64,000 nt of DNA from CAYREX01 sp964423505 (GCA_964423505.1 CAYREX010000009.1:1-64000); one strand, 5' to 3'. Positions 1 to 8,642 are shown, counted from the first letter of the stretch. A program made the numbers and translations. The notes: a model not told the origin generated them from the letters alone.

Positions 1-237
1 AGCTTCACCTCCAGTATTACCATTGGTCATACTTTCGGTTTCGTCAAGGGTTAACAATGATTCTGCGGCTGCCGTGTATCCCGGCTGCCTGGTTATACTG
101 CAGGAGAATATCGCCTTATCTACAGGCGGTCAATAAGTGTATTGCGTCTGTGGGGCTTTGATGGCTGCGGTGTAACCACTGGGAAGCCGGTGTTATGCTG
201 CAGCTCTGTATGCGGGAGCCCAATATGACTCTGCATA
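1..237. other. Non-coding or decayed stretch at window edge
   Basis: I see no credible reading frame here. The DNA is less GC-rich than the rest. It holds two loosely similar segments near 87-110 and 190-212, both ending in a GTTAT-then-CTGCAG pattern, about 100 bases apart. They may be remnants of a decayed gene or a chance similarity. The reductase gene transcribed leftwards ends at 238, so this is also its 3' flank, but no clear terminator hairpin is visible. Confidence 0.3.
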
Positions 238-1197
238 CTATTCTGGCTCCGGAGTTATAGAGCTTCCCTTCCTTTTCTTCGCCGCCCACTCCATCGTTGC
301 CCTGAACGCCTCCACCGGGGGGGTGCTGGGGCTCCAGCCGGTTAGCTCGTGGGTGCGGCTGTCGTCGGCGTGCCAGTCGCAGGCGAGGAGCTCCCTGCAC
401 TTGTCCCTGGTGAAGAAGGGCGTCTTGCCGAGGATGTTGGCGAGGAGCTCGGCGTTGAGGCCCGCGAACCTTATGAGGAAGCCCGGGATGCATATGCGCA
501 GGACCTTCCTGCCCGCTGCCTCGGAGAGCATCTGGCGGAAGACCTTCCAGGTGTAGGTGCAGCCGTAGGAGGGGTCGAGTATCTCTCCCTCCGCCTCGGG
601 GCAGTTCGGGAGCATGGCGACGAGATCTGCCAGGTCCGGGCCGTAGACCATTGCGAAGCCGCCCTCGTTGCAGGGGGTGAGCAGCATTCCTCTGCTGGCC
701 GCTCTGAAGACGGGTCTCGATGCGTCGTCTCCCGGGCCGAAGACGGCGGGAGGCCTGAGGATTACCCAGTTGGCGGATTCCCTCACCGCTATCTCCCCCA
801 GGAGCTTGCTGCGTCCGTAGGCGGTGACCGGGCCTCTCCTGCCGGGGCCGGCCGCGGCCTGGCTGCTGACGTAGACGAGGAGGGCCTTTCTGCAGGCGGC
901 GTCCCTGGCCCTGACCATCATGGCGGTGAGGAGGCCGTTGGCCCTGTCGAACTCCTCCTGGCTGCCGGCGGCCACGGCGCCTGCGCAGTGGACCAGGAGG
1001 TCCGAGCCGCCGATGGCTTCGCTCAGTCGTTTCCTGTCCATCATGTCCAGGCGGACGGTCTCGCAGCCCTCTGGTATGCGGCGGGTGCTGGAGGTCTGCC
1101 GGAGGAGGGTGTGGACCCGCCAGCCGCTGTCCAGGAGCTTTCTCGCGATGTGGCTGCCGAGGAAGCCGGAGGCTCCCGTGAGCGCTGCTGTTGCCAC
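238..1197 (-). CDS. NAD(P)-dependent epimerase/dehydratase-type reductase, candidate CerR (ceramide pathway)
   Basis: This 319-residue protein is an extended short-chain dehydrogenase. The N-terminus carries the Rossmann dinucleotide motif TGASGFLGSH (residues 7-16), and a YGRSK active-site Tyr-x-x-x-Lys lies in the middle, after a V-x-V-S-S strand. The start is GTG at 1197, preceded by a G-rich Shine-Dalgarno stretch. It is transcribed away from a serine palmitoyltransferase-type gene. In Caulobacter and Bacteroides an epimerase-like protein of this class (CerR) reduces the 3-keto group in bacterial ceramide synthesis. Placing this protein in that role is inference from neighbours. By sequence alone it could act on another ketone or a nucleotide sugar, although the family here lacks obvious sugar-nucleotide context. 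No signal peptide is seen, so a cytosolic or inner-membrane-face enzyme is expected. Confidence 0.75.
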   Translation of the reverse strand: MATAALTGASGFLGSHIARKLLDSGWRVHTLLRQTSSTRRIPEGCETVRLDMMDRKRLSEAIGGSDLLVHCAGAVAAGSQEEFDRANGLLTAMMVRARDAACRKALLVYVSSQAAAGPGRRGPVTAYGRSKLLGEIAVRESANWVILRPPAVFGPGDDASRPVFRAASRGMLLTPCNEGGFAMVYGPDLADLVAMLPNCPEAEGEILDPSYGCTYTWKVFRQMLSEAAGRKVLRICIPGFLIRFAGLNAELLANILGKTPFFTRDKCRELLACDWHADDSRTHELTGWSPSTPPVEAFRATMEWAAKKRKGSSITPEPE

Positions 1198-1210
1198 TCT
1201 GCCCCCGAGC

Positions 1211-1246
1211 AGTCAAGTTGACTTGTCAAATGCCCCTGATTAGCTT
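1211..1246 (+). promoter_or_regulatory. Candidate promoter/operator between divergent ceramide-pathway genes
   Basis: A perfect inverted repeat AGTCAA-G-TTGACT lies at 1211-1223. Its right arm doubles as a good -35 box (TTGACT), with a weaker TAGCTT -10 at 1241-1246 after a 17-base spacer. This would place the transcript start shortly before the TTG start at 1296. The palindrome could be a regulator site shared by both divergent genes. It lies only about 14-26 bases from the leftward start at 1197. Confidence 0.4.
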
Positions 1247-1295
1247 CCTGCGCAATGCTACACGCACCCGTACAAGCTGGCAAGGTGGTCTTCCT

Positions 1296-2480
1296 TTGAG
1301 CAAGCGTGCGTTCCGTAAGTGTCACGAGTATGACCGGGTGGAGAGGGTCCGGGAGAACGGCCTCTACCCGTACTTCGTGCCCCTGGGTGGCCATGTGGGC
1401 GCGGAGATGAAGATAGAGGGCCACAGCATCATCATGCTGGGCTCCAACAACTACCTGGGCCTCACGGACCACCCGGTGGTGATGGACAAGGCCAAGGAGG
1501 CAATAGACCGATACGGCACAGGGTGTACGGGGAGCAGGTTCCTGAACGGCACGCTGGACCTGCACATCGAGCTGGAGGACAGGCTGGCGGAGTTCCTGGG
1601 CAAGGAGATGGTGATTACCTTCTCCACGGGGTTCCAGGCCAACCTGGGCGTCATAGGCACGGTTGCCGGCAGGAACGACCTGCTCTACCTGGACAGGCTG
1701 AACCACGCATCCATCATAGACGGCTCCAGGATGAGCTTCGCCAGGGTGCTGAAGTACAGGCACAACGACCACGACCACCTGCGCTATATGCTGGAGAACA
1801 ACCCGGACCACCCGGCGGTCATCATCACCGACGGTGTGTTCAGCATGGAGGGGGACCTGGCGCAGCTGCCGGGCCTCGTGGAGATATCCAGGGAGTACGA
1901 CGCGGTTCTCATCGTGGACGACGCCCACGGCCTGGGGGCCATGGGGGCCACCGGCCGGGGGACGGCCGAGCACTTCGGGTGCCTGGAGGAAGTGGACATA
2001 CTGGTGGGGACCTTCAGCAAGTCCTTCGCCTGCATAGGTGGCTTCGCCGCGGGGCCGGCCCACGTGATGGAGTACGTGAAGCACACCGCGAGGCCGATGA
2101 TATTCTCCGCAAGCCTGCCGCCGGCGGCGGTGGCCACGGTGCTGGCTGCCCTGGACGTGCTGGAGGCGGAGCCGGAGCTTGTGGCGCGGGCCCACAGGGC
2201 CGCCGAGAGGGCCCGCAAGGGCCTGGCAGAGCTGGGGTTCAACGTGGGCAACTCCGAGACCCCCATAGTGCCCATCATCGTGGGGGAGGAGCTTCAGACG
2301 CTCATCCTCTGGAAGAGGCTCTACAAGGCCGGCGTCTTCACCAACCCGGTGGTGAGCCCCGCCGTGGCCAGCGGCGAGGAGATGCTGAGGACCAGCTACA
2401 TGGCCACCCACACCGACGAGATGATAGACCGTGCGTTGGACATCTTCGAGAGCACCGGGAGGGAGCTCGGCCTTATCTGA
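1296..2480 (+). CDS. spt: Serine palmitoyltransferase-type alpha-oxoamine synthase
   Basis: This is a PLP-dependent enzyme that condenses an amino acid with an acyl thioester. The motif GTFSKSFA, with the PLP-binding Lys, is the serine palmitoyltransferase form. AONS and KBL enzymes usually have a GKA-type motif instead. Other family marks are GSNNYLGL near the N-terminus, DRLNHASIIDG and VDDAHGLGAMG. I chose the TTG at 1296 (394 residues) because AAGGTGG lies just upstream and the product then begins with the F-x-KC...GLYPYF opening typical of SPT. An ATG at 1230 and a TTG at 1191 are in frame but add a tail that does not look conserved. It would make 3-ketosphinganine from serine and an acyl donor. 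The next gene is a candidate N-acyl transferase 19 bases downstream. No dedicated acyl carrier protein gene is visible nearby. Confidence 0.85.
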   Translation: MSKRAFRKCHEYDRVERVRENGLYPYFVPLGGHVGAEMKIEGHSIIMLGSNNYLGLTDHPVVMDKAKEAIDRYGTGCTGSRFLNGTLDLHIELEDRLAEFLGKEMVITFSTGFQANLGVIGTVAGRNDLLYLDRLNHASIIDGSRMSFARVLKYRHNDHDHLRYMLENNPDHPAVIITDGVFSMEGDLAQLPGLVEISREYDAVLIVDDAHGLGAMGATGRGTAEHFGCLEEVDILVGTFSKSFACIGGFAAGPAHVMEYVKHTARPMIFSASLPPAAVATVLAALDVLEAEPELVARAHRAAERARKGLAELGFNVGNSETPIVPIIVGEELQTLILWKRLYKAGVFTNPVVSPAVASGEEMLRTSYMATHTDEMIDRALDIFESTGRELGLI

Positions 2481-2499
2481 CCCGGCAATCGGAGGTCCG

Positions 2500-3672
2500 A
2501 TGTCCGAATCAGCCCCCGTCAGCGTAGAGCAGACCCGCGGGAAGACCGGCCTGAGGGAGTTCGTGCGGCTGCCGTTCGAGCTCTACCGGGACGACCCCTG
2601 CTGGGTGCCGCCGGTGCGCCGCATCCAGATGCAGCTGTTCGACAGCGGCCACCCGTTCCACGAGCACGGCGAGGTGACCACCTACCTGGCCAGGCGGGAC
2701 GGCAGGGCGGTTGGGCGCATTGCCGCCATAGTCAACCACGCCCACAACGAGTACCACGGCGAGAGGACCGGGTTCTTCGGCTTCCTGGAGGCCGGTGACG
2801 ACCAGGAGGTCTTCGCGGCGCTGCTCGGGGCGGCGGAGCGGCGGCTGGCCGAGGCGGGCATGGAGAGCTGCAGGGGGCCGATGGAGTTCTCGACGAACGA
2901 GGAGTGCGGCCTGCTGGTGAAGGGCTTCGACGGGCCTCCCATGGTGATGATGCCCTACAACCCGCCCTGGTACCTGGAGCGCCTGGAGGAGTGCGGCTAC
3001 CGGAAGGTAATCGACCTCTACGCCTACAGGCTGGTGGACGACGGCAACCGCTTCGAGCGGCTGGGGAGGGTGGCCGCGGCGGTGCTCCGGAGGCCCGGGG
3101 TGAGCGTGCGCAACCTCTCCGTCCGGCACATCTCCCGGGACATCCCGGTGATAATGGACATATACAACGAGTGCTGGAGGCGGAACTGGGGCTTCGTCCC
3201 CATGACCGAGCGGGAGCTGGACGCTATGGCGGACGAGCTGAAGCTCATCCTCAGGCCCAGCCTGGCCCCGATAGTCGAGGTGGACGGGGAGCCGGTTGCC
3301 TTCGCGGTGGCGCTGCCCGACGCCAACCAGGCGTTCATGAGGGCCCGGGGGAGCCTGGTCCGCGCGGCGCTCCTGCTGAAGGTGCCTCCGTTCAGGATGC
3401 ACGTAGACGCGGCCAGGGTCCTGCTGCTGGGGGTCAGGGAGGCCCACAGGGGCAGGGGGCTGGAGGCGCTGATAATCCACAGGATAATAGAGAGCTGCCT
3501 CGAGATGGGCATGACCAGCGCGGAGATGTCCTGGATACTGGAGGACAACGAGCCGATGAAGCGGATACTGGGCCGGATGGGCGCCGACCAGTACCGCACC
3601 TACAGGATACTCGAGAAGGGCCTCACCGGGCAGGGAGAGCCCCCTCCGCGCGAAGAAGGGGAATCCACATGA
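2500..3672 (+). CDS. GNAT-fold N-acyltransferase, candidate bacterial ceramide synthase
   Basis: This 390-residue protein starts at ATG 2500 behind GGAGG. The N-terminal part has the pattern F-ELYRDDPCWVPPVR, then VGRIAA, HNEYHGE and GFFGFLE. The C-terminal part has a GNAT acyl-CoA cradle with REAHRGRGLEALI and SWILEDNEPM. This is the architecture of the large GNAT-like family that includes bCerS of Caulobacter, the enzyme that N-acylates the sphingoid base. The match is from memory of the family pattern, not a search. Its position directly after SPT and next to a CerR-like gene supports the assignment. The stop overlaps the AlaRS start (ATGA). If it is not a ceramide synthase, it would be an N-acyltransferase of unknown substrate. 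Confidence 0.7.
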   Translation: MSESAPVSVEQTRGKTGLREFVRLPFELYRDDPCWVPPVRRIQMQLFDSGHPFHEHGEVTTYLARRDGRAVGRIAAIVNHAHNEYHGERTGFFGFLEAGDDQEVFAALLGAAERRLAEAGMESCRGPMEFSTNEECGLLVKGFDGPPMVMMPYNPPWYLERLEECGYRKVIDLYAYRLVDDGNRFERLGRVAAAVLRRPGVSVRNLSVRHISRDIPVIMDIYNECWRRNWGFVPMTERELDAMADELKLILRPSLAPIVEVDGEPVAFAVALPDANQAFMRARGSLVRAALLLKVPPFRMHVDAARVLLLGVREAHRGRGLEALIIHRIIESCLEMGMTSAEMSWILEDNEPMKRILGRMGADQYRTYRILEKGLTGQGEPPPREEGEST

Positions 3673-5453
3673 CCACGCGAGAGCTCAAGGAGATGTACCT
3701 GGAGTTCTTCCGGGGGAGGGGGCACGCCGTTATACAGGGTGCCTCGCTCATCCCGGAGAACGACTCCACCATCCTCTATACCCCGGCCGGCATGCAGCCG
3801 CTGGTACCCTATCTGATGGGGGAGCGGCACCCTGCGGGGCGCAGGCTGGCGGACGTGCAGAAGTGCATCCGCACCGGCGACATCGAGGAGGTGGGAGACC
3901 CGACACACCTTACCTTCTTCGAGATGCTGGGCAACTGGTCCCTGGGCGACTACTTCAAGCGCGAGGCCATAGAGATGAGCGTGGAGTTCCTGACCTCGGA
4001 GAGGTGGCTGGGCTTCGACATGGAGAGGCTGCACGTCACCGTCTTCGCCGGGGACGGGGCGGTCCCGCCCGACGAGGAGGCCGCCAGGTACTGGGAGGAG
4101 GCCGGCGTCCCGAGGGAGCGCATCTACTTCCTGGGGCGGGATGACAACTGGTGGGGCCCCACCGGCGCCACCGGCCCCTGCGGCCCCGACACGGAGATGT
4201 TCATAGACACCGGCAGACCGCCCTGCTCCGACGGCTGCCTCCCCGGCTGCGGCTGCGGGAAGTACTTCGAGGTCTGGAACGACGTCTTCATGGAGTACCG
4301 GAAGACGGCGGAGGGCACCTTCGAGCCGCTGGAGCAGAAGAACGTGGACACCGGCATGGGCGTGGAGCGAACCGTCGCGATGATGCGTGGCATGGACAGC
4401 GTTTACGGGGTGCCGCTCTTCGAGCCGGTCCTGCAGGCCATAGGGGAGCTCTCCGGGAAGAGCGCCCCGGAGGGGGCGGACCTGAGGAGCACGAGGATAG
4501 TGGCCGACCACATCAGGACGGCCACCCACATCCTGGGAGACGACCAGGGAGTGCCGCCGTCGAACCTGGACAGGGGCTACATTGTCCGAAGGCTCATAAG
4601 GCTTGCGGTCCGGCACGGACGGAGGCTGGGCATAGAGGGGCCCTTCCTGGCCGGTCTCGCCGAGCGGGTCATAGAGGAGGAGTCCGGCGCATGGCCGGAG
4701 TTGTCGAAGAACAGGGACTTCGCCCTGACGGAGCTTGCCGCGGAGGAGGAGCGCTTCGAGAAGACCCTGCAGTCCGGCCTCAGGGAGTTCGAGAAGATGC
4801 TCCCCAACCTGCTGAAGAACCCCCGGAAGCTGGTCCCGGGCAGGCTGGCCTTCAAGCTGTACGACACCTACGGCTTCCCGGTGGAGTTCACGGCGGAGCT
4901 CGCCTCGGAGCAGGGGATGACCGTGGACATGGATGGCTACAGGAAGGCCTTCGAGAAGCACCGGGAGAAGTCCCGCCAGGGGCTCGAGAAGAAGTTCAAG
5001 GGCGGCCTCGCCGACCACGGCGAGATGGTCACGAAGCTCCATACCGCCACCCACCTGCTCCACCAGGCGCTCAGGGAGGTGCTGGGCGACCACGTCGAGC
5101 AGAGGGGCAGCAACATCACCGGGGAGCGGCTGCGCTTCGACTTCTCCCACCCTGAGGCGATGACCGACGGGGAGCTGGAGGAGGTCGAGCGCGTGGTAAA
5201 CGAGCTGATAGAGGCGGACCTGCCTGTCAGCTACCAGGAGATGCCCCTGCAGGAGGCGCTGGACGACGGGGCCATCGGGGTCTTCCGCAGCAGGTACGAC
5301 GAGCGGGTGAAGGTCTACTGCGTGGGCGAGTTCTCCAAGGAGATATGCGGAGGCCCCCACGTGGGAAGCACCGGCGAGCTGGGCAGGTTCAGGATAATCA
5401 AGGAGAAGAGCTCCTCCCGGGGCGTAAGGCGGATAAGGGCGGTGCTGGAATGA
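3669..5453 (+). CDS. alaS: Alanyl-tRNA synthetase, short form without the C-terminal domain
   Basis: This 594-residue enzyme charges tRNA-Ala. The aminoacylation core is complete: FF-x-x-x-GH near the start, TPAGMQPLVPYL, QKCIR, TFFEMLGNWSLGDYFK, and NWWGPTGATGPCGPDTEMF. The editing domain follows, with zinc ligands in HTATHLLH and CGGPH. The protein stops there. The C-Ala/DHHA1 region that brings E. coli AlaRS to about 876 residues is absent, with no frameshift or leftover coding after the stop. The wording around MQPLVPYL and NWWGPTG resembles the short AlaRS I recall from candidate-phyla-radiation genomes, so lateral transfer is possible. The ATG at 3669 overlaps the upstream stop. The next gene starts inside its own stop codon, so four unlike genes share one operon. 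Confidence 0.9.
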   Translation: MTTRELKEMYLEFFRGRGHAVIQGASLIPENDSTILYTPAGMQPLVPYLMGERHPAGRRLADVQKCIRTGDIEEVGDPTHLTFFEMLGNWSLGDYFKREAIEMSVEFLTSERWLGFDMERLHVTVFAGDGAVPPDEEAARYWEEAGVPRERIYFLGRDDNWWGPTGATGPCGPDTEMFIDTGRPPCSDGCLPGCGCGKYFEVWNDVFMEYRKTAEGTFEPLEQKNVDTGMGVERTVAMMRGMDSVYGVPLFEPVLQAIGELSGKSAPEGADLRSTRIVADHIRTATHILGDDQGVPPSNLDRGYIVRRLIRLAVRHGRRLGIEGPFLAGLAERVIEEESGAWPELSKNRDFALTELAAEEERFEKTLQSGLREFEKMLPNLLKNPRKLVPGRLAFKLYDTYGFPVEFTAELASEQGMTVDMDGYRKAFEKHREKSRQGLEKKFKGGLADHGEMVTKLHTATHLLHQALREVLGDHVEQRGSNITGERLRFDFSHPEAMTDGELEEVERVVNELIEADLPVSYQEMPLQEALDDGAIGVFRSRYDERVKVYCVGEFSKEICGGPHVGSTGELGRFRIIKEKSSSRGVRRIRAVLE

Positions 5454-6391
5454 GAAGCGTACCCGCGGCGGCACTTCTGGCCGCCATCCTCTCGACCTGC
5501 GCCGCGGCGGACTGGTCCGGCGCGTGGGAGACCACCTACGGCATGCTCTTCCTCTCCCAGGATGGCGACCGGGTGACCGGCCACTACGACATCAGCGGCT
5601 ACTCCTCGGTGGAGGGGACCGTGACGGATGACGGCAGGCTGGTCTTCACCTACCGGGAGCCCGCGGCCAGCGGCGAGGGCTGGTTCGAGATGGGTCCGGA
5701 CTCCATGAGCTTCGCGGGGGAGTGGAGCGAGGACGGCTCCGGTACCTGGTACGACTGGGAGGGCTTCCGCGCCGGGGCGGGCGTGGCCCCCTCGCGGTGG
5801 CTGGTCATCCTGGAGGCGGAGTGGCAGACGAACCTCAGCGAGAGGGAGTACTCCTTCGGGGAGATGCTCGACTCCTGGTTCGCCAGGGTGGAGGGGGTGA
5901 CGGTCAGGCACCGCTTCATCCACGACGAGGAGGACCTGGAGCGCTTCCTCATGGAGAGCGCAGGGCTCACCGGCGAGGTCTACCTGCTGCTGGCCTCCCA
6001 CGGCACCGGCGACGGCCTGGAGCTGCCCGGGGGAACCGTGGACGCCGGGGAGCTCATACATGCCCTGGAGCCGGTCCGGAACCTGGCGCTGCTCCACTTC
6101 AGCTCATGCGAGATAATGGCCGGCGAGACGCCGGGGGAGGTGCTCGCCTCCAGGGACGACTGGCCGGAGGGATTCGTGGTCTCCGGGTACACCAGGAGCG
6201 TTGACTGGGGGGCCAGCGCCGTGCTGGAGGTCTTCTACCTGAACCAGATGCTGGAGAACGGCTTCCCGCCGGAGGACGCGGCCAGGTCCGTAGAGGACTG
6301 CATCACCTTCGCGGGGACGGACGACACGCAGTGGATGGAGGGCGCCGGGTTCACGTGGATGGCCCCGGGCCGGGTAATCCGCATAAGGTAG
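5450..6391 (+). CDS. Secreted caspase-like (clan CD/CHAT-like) protein with N-terminal beta domain
   Basis: This is a 313-residue exported protein. Residues 1-20 form a signal peptide ending in a run of Ala. Residues 21 to about 105 look like a small beta-sheet domain (SGAWETTYG, GHYDISG, VEGTV, FAGEW) of the kind that measures or binds ligands. The rest reads like a caspase-hemoglobinase fold. A hydrophobic strand runs into LLLASHGTGDG, with His184 as candidate general base. A second strand runs into LLHFSSCEIMAGE, with Cys220 as candidate nucleophile. This is followed by a VVSGYTRSVDWG segment and an FYLNQMLENG helix. His-to-Cys spacing of 36 fits clan CD enzymes. Peptidase activity is not shown, and CHAT-type relatives may be inactive. 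Its ATG overlaps the AlaRS stop. Confidence 0.6.
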   Translation: MRSVPAAALLAAILSTCAAADWSGAWETTYGMLFLSQDGDRVTGHYDISGYSSVEGTVTDDGRLVFTYREPAASGEGWFEMGPDSMSFAGEWSEDGSGTWYDWEGFRAGAGVAPSRWLVILEAEWQTNLSEREYSFGEMLDSWFARVEGVTVRHRFIHDEEDLERFLMESAGLTGEVYLLLASHGTGDGLELPGGTVDAGELIHALEPVRNLALLHFSSCEIMAGETPGEVLASRDDWPEGFVVSGYTRSVDWGASAVLEVFYLNQMLENGFPPEDAARSVEDCITFAGTDDTQWMEGAGFTWMAPGRVIRIR

Positions 6392-6405
6392 CGAGGAAGG
6401 AAGAG

Positions 6406-7458
6406 ATGGAACTGGAACTCCTCAGGAGGCTCTGCGAGACAGACGGCATCTCTGGCAGGGAGGACGCCGTTGCCGAGGTCTTGGGCGAGGCCATGGCCCC
6501 GCACGTCGACGAGGTGACCACCGACGCGGTGAAGAACGTCACCGGCTTCAGGAAGGGCACCGGCGGGGGCGACCTGCCCAGGGTGATGCTGGCCGGGCAC
6601 ATAGACGAGATAGGCTTCCTCGTCAACAACATCGACTCAGGCGGCTTCGCCTCGGTGACCACCGTGGGCGGCTGGAGCGCGATAAACATCGTCTCCAGCA
6701 CGGTCAGGGTGCATACCAGGGACCACGGGGCGCTGCACGCCGTGATGGCGCGCAGGGCGGAGATAGACCCGGAGAAGCTGAAGAAGGTCCCGCCCTACTT
6801 CAACCTCTACCTGGACTTCGGCATGGACCCGGACGAGGTGCACGGGAAGGTCGCCCGCGGCGACTGGGTGACCATGAGCACCCCCTACCGGGAGCTTGGC
6901 GACTGCATGGTGGCCAAGGCCTTCGACGACAGGGTGGGGGCCTTCGTCATCGCCGAGGCCGCGAAGCGCTCGAAGAGCCCCGGCATCGATCTCTACGCCG
7001 TAGGCACCGCCCAGGAGGAGGTGGGCCTGCGCGGCTCCGCCGTGGCCGCCCAGAGGATAAGGCCCCACGTGGGAGTAGCGGTGGACATAACCGGCTCCGG
7101 GGACATCCCCGGCCATCCGGAGCGCATGCGCGTGACCGAGCTGGGCAAGGGCGTCGCCATCAAGTACATGGACTCCAGCGTCATCAGCTCCACCTACCTC
7201 GTGGACATGCTCCGCGGCATCGCCGAGGAGGAGGGCATAGACTACCAGATGGAGATACTGCCCAGGGGCGGCACCGACACGGCCAGCATGCAGCGCTTCG
7301 GCCCGGGCGCACACGCGGCCTGCCTCTCCATACCCACCAGGTACGGACACAGCCCCACCGCCGTCATTCACAGGCACGACGTCGAGACTGCCGTCGAGCT
7401 GCTGGCGGCCTTCCTGGACAGGATGGGGCCCGGCTCCGGCCTCCCGGGCCTGCCGTGA
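6406..7458 (+). CDS. M42-family metal-dependent aminopeptidase
   Basis: This 350-residue cytosolic peptidase should form the large self-compartmentalising TET-type particle. The two-metal site is visible: AGHIDEIGF near residue 65, AFDDRVG near 175, AQEEVGLRGS (catalytic Glu and ligand) near 205, AVDITG near 230, and a final His in RYGHSPT near 320. It removes N-terminal residues from peptides. The start ATG 6406 follows GGAAGG. Its last codons overlap the GTG start of the DUF1028 gene. Other M42 members include cellulase-annotated proteins, but those are generally regarded as aminopeptidases. Confidence 0.9.
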   Translation: MELELLRRLCETDGISGREDAVAEVLGEAMAPHVDEVTTDAVKNVTGFRKGTGGGDLPRVMLAGHIDEIGFLVNNIDSGGFASVTTVGGWSAINIVSSTVRVHTRDHGALHAVMARRAEIDPEKLKKVPPYFNLYLDFGMDPDEVHGKVARGDWVTMSTPYRELGDCMVAKAFDDRVGAFVIAEAAKRSKSPGIDLYAVGTAQEEVGLRGSAVAAQRIRPHVGVAVDITGSGDIPGHPERMRVTELGKGVAIKYMDSSVISSTYLVDMLRGIAEEEGIDYQMEILPRGGTDTASMQRFGPGAHAACLSIPTRYGHSPTAVIHRHDVETAVELLAAFLDRMGPGSGLPGLP

Positions 7459-8501
7459 CCGCCGCCGTACTGCTGGCGCTGCTCGCCTCGCTGCCACAGG
7501 GCAGCCCGGAGGCGGGCTACACGGCAACCTTCTCCATCGCCGCGGTGGACACGACAACCGGGGAGATGGGTATAGCCGTGGCCTCCTGCGTGCCCTTCGT
7601 CGGCAGGGACGTACCGTGGGCCCGGGCAGGCGTCGGAGCGGTCGCCACCCAGGCATGGGTGAACCAGTCCTACGGGCCGGACGGCCTGGCCCTCCTCGAG
7701 TCGGGCCACTCGCCGGCCATGGCGCTGGACAGCCTTCTGAAATGGGACCCGGACAGCGAGCAGAGGCAGGTGGGCATAGTCAGCGCCGCCGCCGAGGCGG
7801 TCAGCTTCACCGGCGCCGAGACGATGGACTGGGCCGGAGGGCTGACGGGGCCCGGCTACGCCGTGCAGGGCAACATCCTGGTGGGCGAGGATGTCGTCAC
7901 ATCCATGGAGGAGGCCTTCCTGGCGACGGAGGGGCCTCTGGCCGTTCGCCTGCTGGCCGCCCTGCAGTCCGGCGAGGACGCAGGCGGGGACAGCCGCGGC
8001 AGGCAGTCCGCCGCCATCCTGGTGGTGCGCGAGGGCGCGGGCCACGGAGGCTGCACCGATGTCTTCGTGGACATAGCCGTCTCCGACCATCCGGAGCCCA
8101 TTCCGGAGCTGTCCAGGCTCTACGGCATCTGGGAGCGCTGGTACGTGCTGCCTGTATACCTCGACGACGGGGAGGGGCCGGAGACCGAGTGGGCACTGGG
8201 CATCATCAACAGGGTCGCGGAGGAGTCCCCGGACGACCCCCAGGTGCTGAACTCGGTCGCCTGGGCGCTGGCCGAGAGGGGGCTGCACCCGGAGAGGGCT
8301 GTGGAGCTGGCCCTGCGGGCCCACGGGCTCGCCCCGGACGACCACAACATCATGGACACGGTGGCCACGGCCCACTACGCTGCGGGGGACTACGCCGAGG
8401 CGGTCCGCTGGGAGCGGAGCGCGCTGGAGCTGGACCCGGGCAACGAGTTCTACCTGGAGCAGCTGGAGCGCTTCCGGCAGGCGGCTGAGGAGCTGCAATG
8501 A
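7455..8501 (+). CDS. DUF1028 (Ntn-hydrolase-like) protein with C-terminal TPR repeats
   Basis: This 348-residue protein starts at GTG 7455, overlapping the M42 stop. After a short hydrophobic leader (residues 1-20, probably a signal peptide) it shows the DUF1028 pattern: TFSIAAVDTTTGEMGIAVAS, GVGAVATQAWVNQSYGP, and GYAVQGNILVG. The family has an Ntn-hydrolase fold and is often called a putative pilus-assembly protein, with no firm reaction known. Residues from about 250 on carry tandem TPR helices (NSVAWALAERG, then DTVATAHYAAGDYAEAVR), suggesting protein-protein contacts. It is the last gene of the operon that begins at the SPT gene. The DNA character changes sharply right after it. Confidence 0.8.
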   Translation: MTAAVLLALLASLPQGSPEAGYTATFSIAAVDTTTGEMGIAVASCVPFVGRDVPWARAGVGAVATQAWVNQSYGPDGLALLESGHSPAMALDSLLKWDPDSEQRQVGIVSAAAEAVSFTGAETMDWAGGLTGPGYAVQGNILVGEDVVTSMEEAFLATEGPLAVRLLAALQSGEDAGGDSRGRQSAAILVVREGAGHGGCTDVFVDIAVSDHPEPIPELSRLYGIWERWYVLPVYLDDGEGPETEWALGIINRVAEESPDDPQVLNSVAWALAERGLHPERAVELALRAHGLAPDDHNIMDTVATAHYAAGDYAEAVRWERSALELDPGNEFYLEQLERFRQAAEELQ

Positions 8502-8593
8502 CCTCTGACGGCAGGGGAGTACCCTAGGCTGGGTCGAGATGGAACTCCGACATGTGCGCAACACAGCTTATTGTTCGCTCCAGCAACGAAAGG

Positions 8594-8605
8594 ACGTCTT
8601 GACGT
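8594..8605 (+). promoter_or_regulatory. Palindromic operator candidate upstream of toxin-antitoxin pair
   Basis: A perfect 5-base inverted repeat with a 2-base centre, ACGTC-TT-GACGT, lies 38 bases before the antitoxin start. The TTGACG inside it also resembles a -35 box, although no good -10 follows at normal spacing. RHH antitoxins commonly bind such short palindromes to repress their own operon. Autoregulation here is inference. Confidence 0.4.
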
Positions 8606-8642
8606 TATGACTGCATGATCCCTCTGGAAGGAGAGGTGTATC

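Noticed and set aside
87..212. Short similar segments near the window start as a repeat array
   Set aside because: Only two copies, poorly matched and unevenly spaced. Not a CRISPR or tandem array.
2904..5453. Apparent 849-residue fusion ending in AlaRS
   Set aside because: The first 255 residues are an out-of-frame reading of the acyltransferase gene. AlaRS homology begins exactly at ATG 3669, with stop/start overlap.
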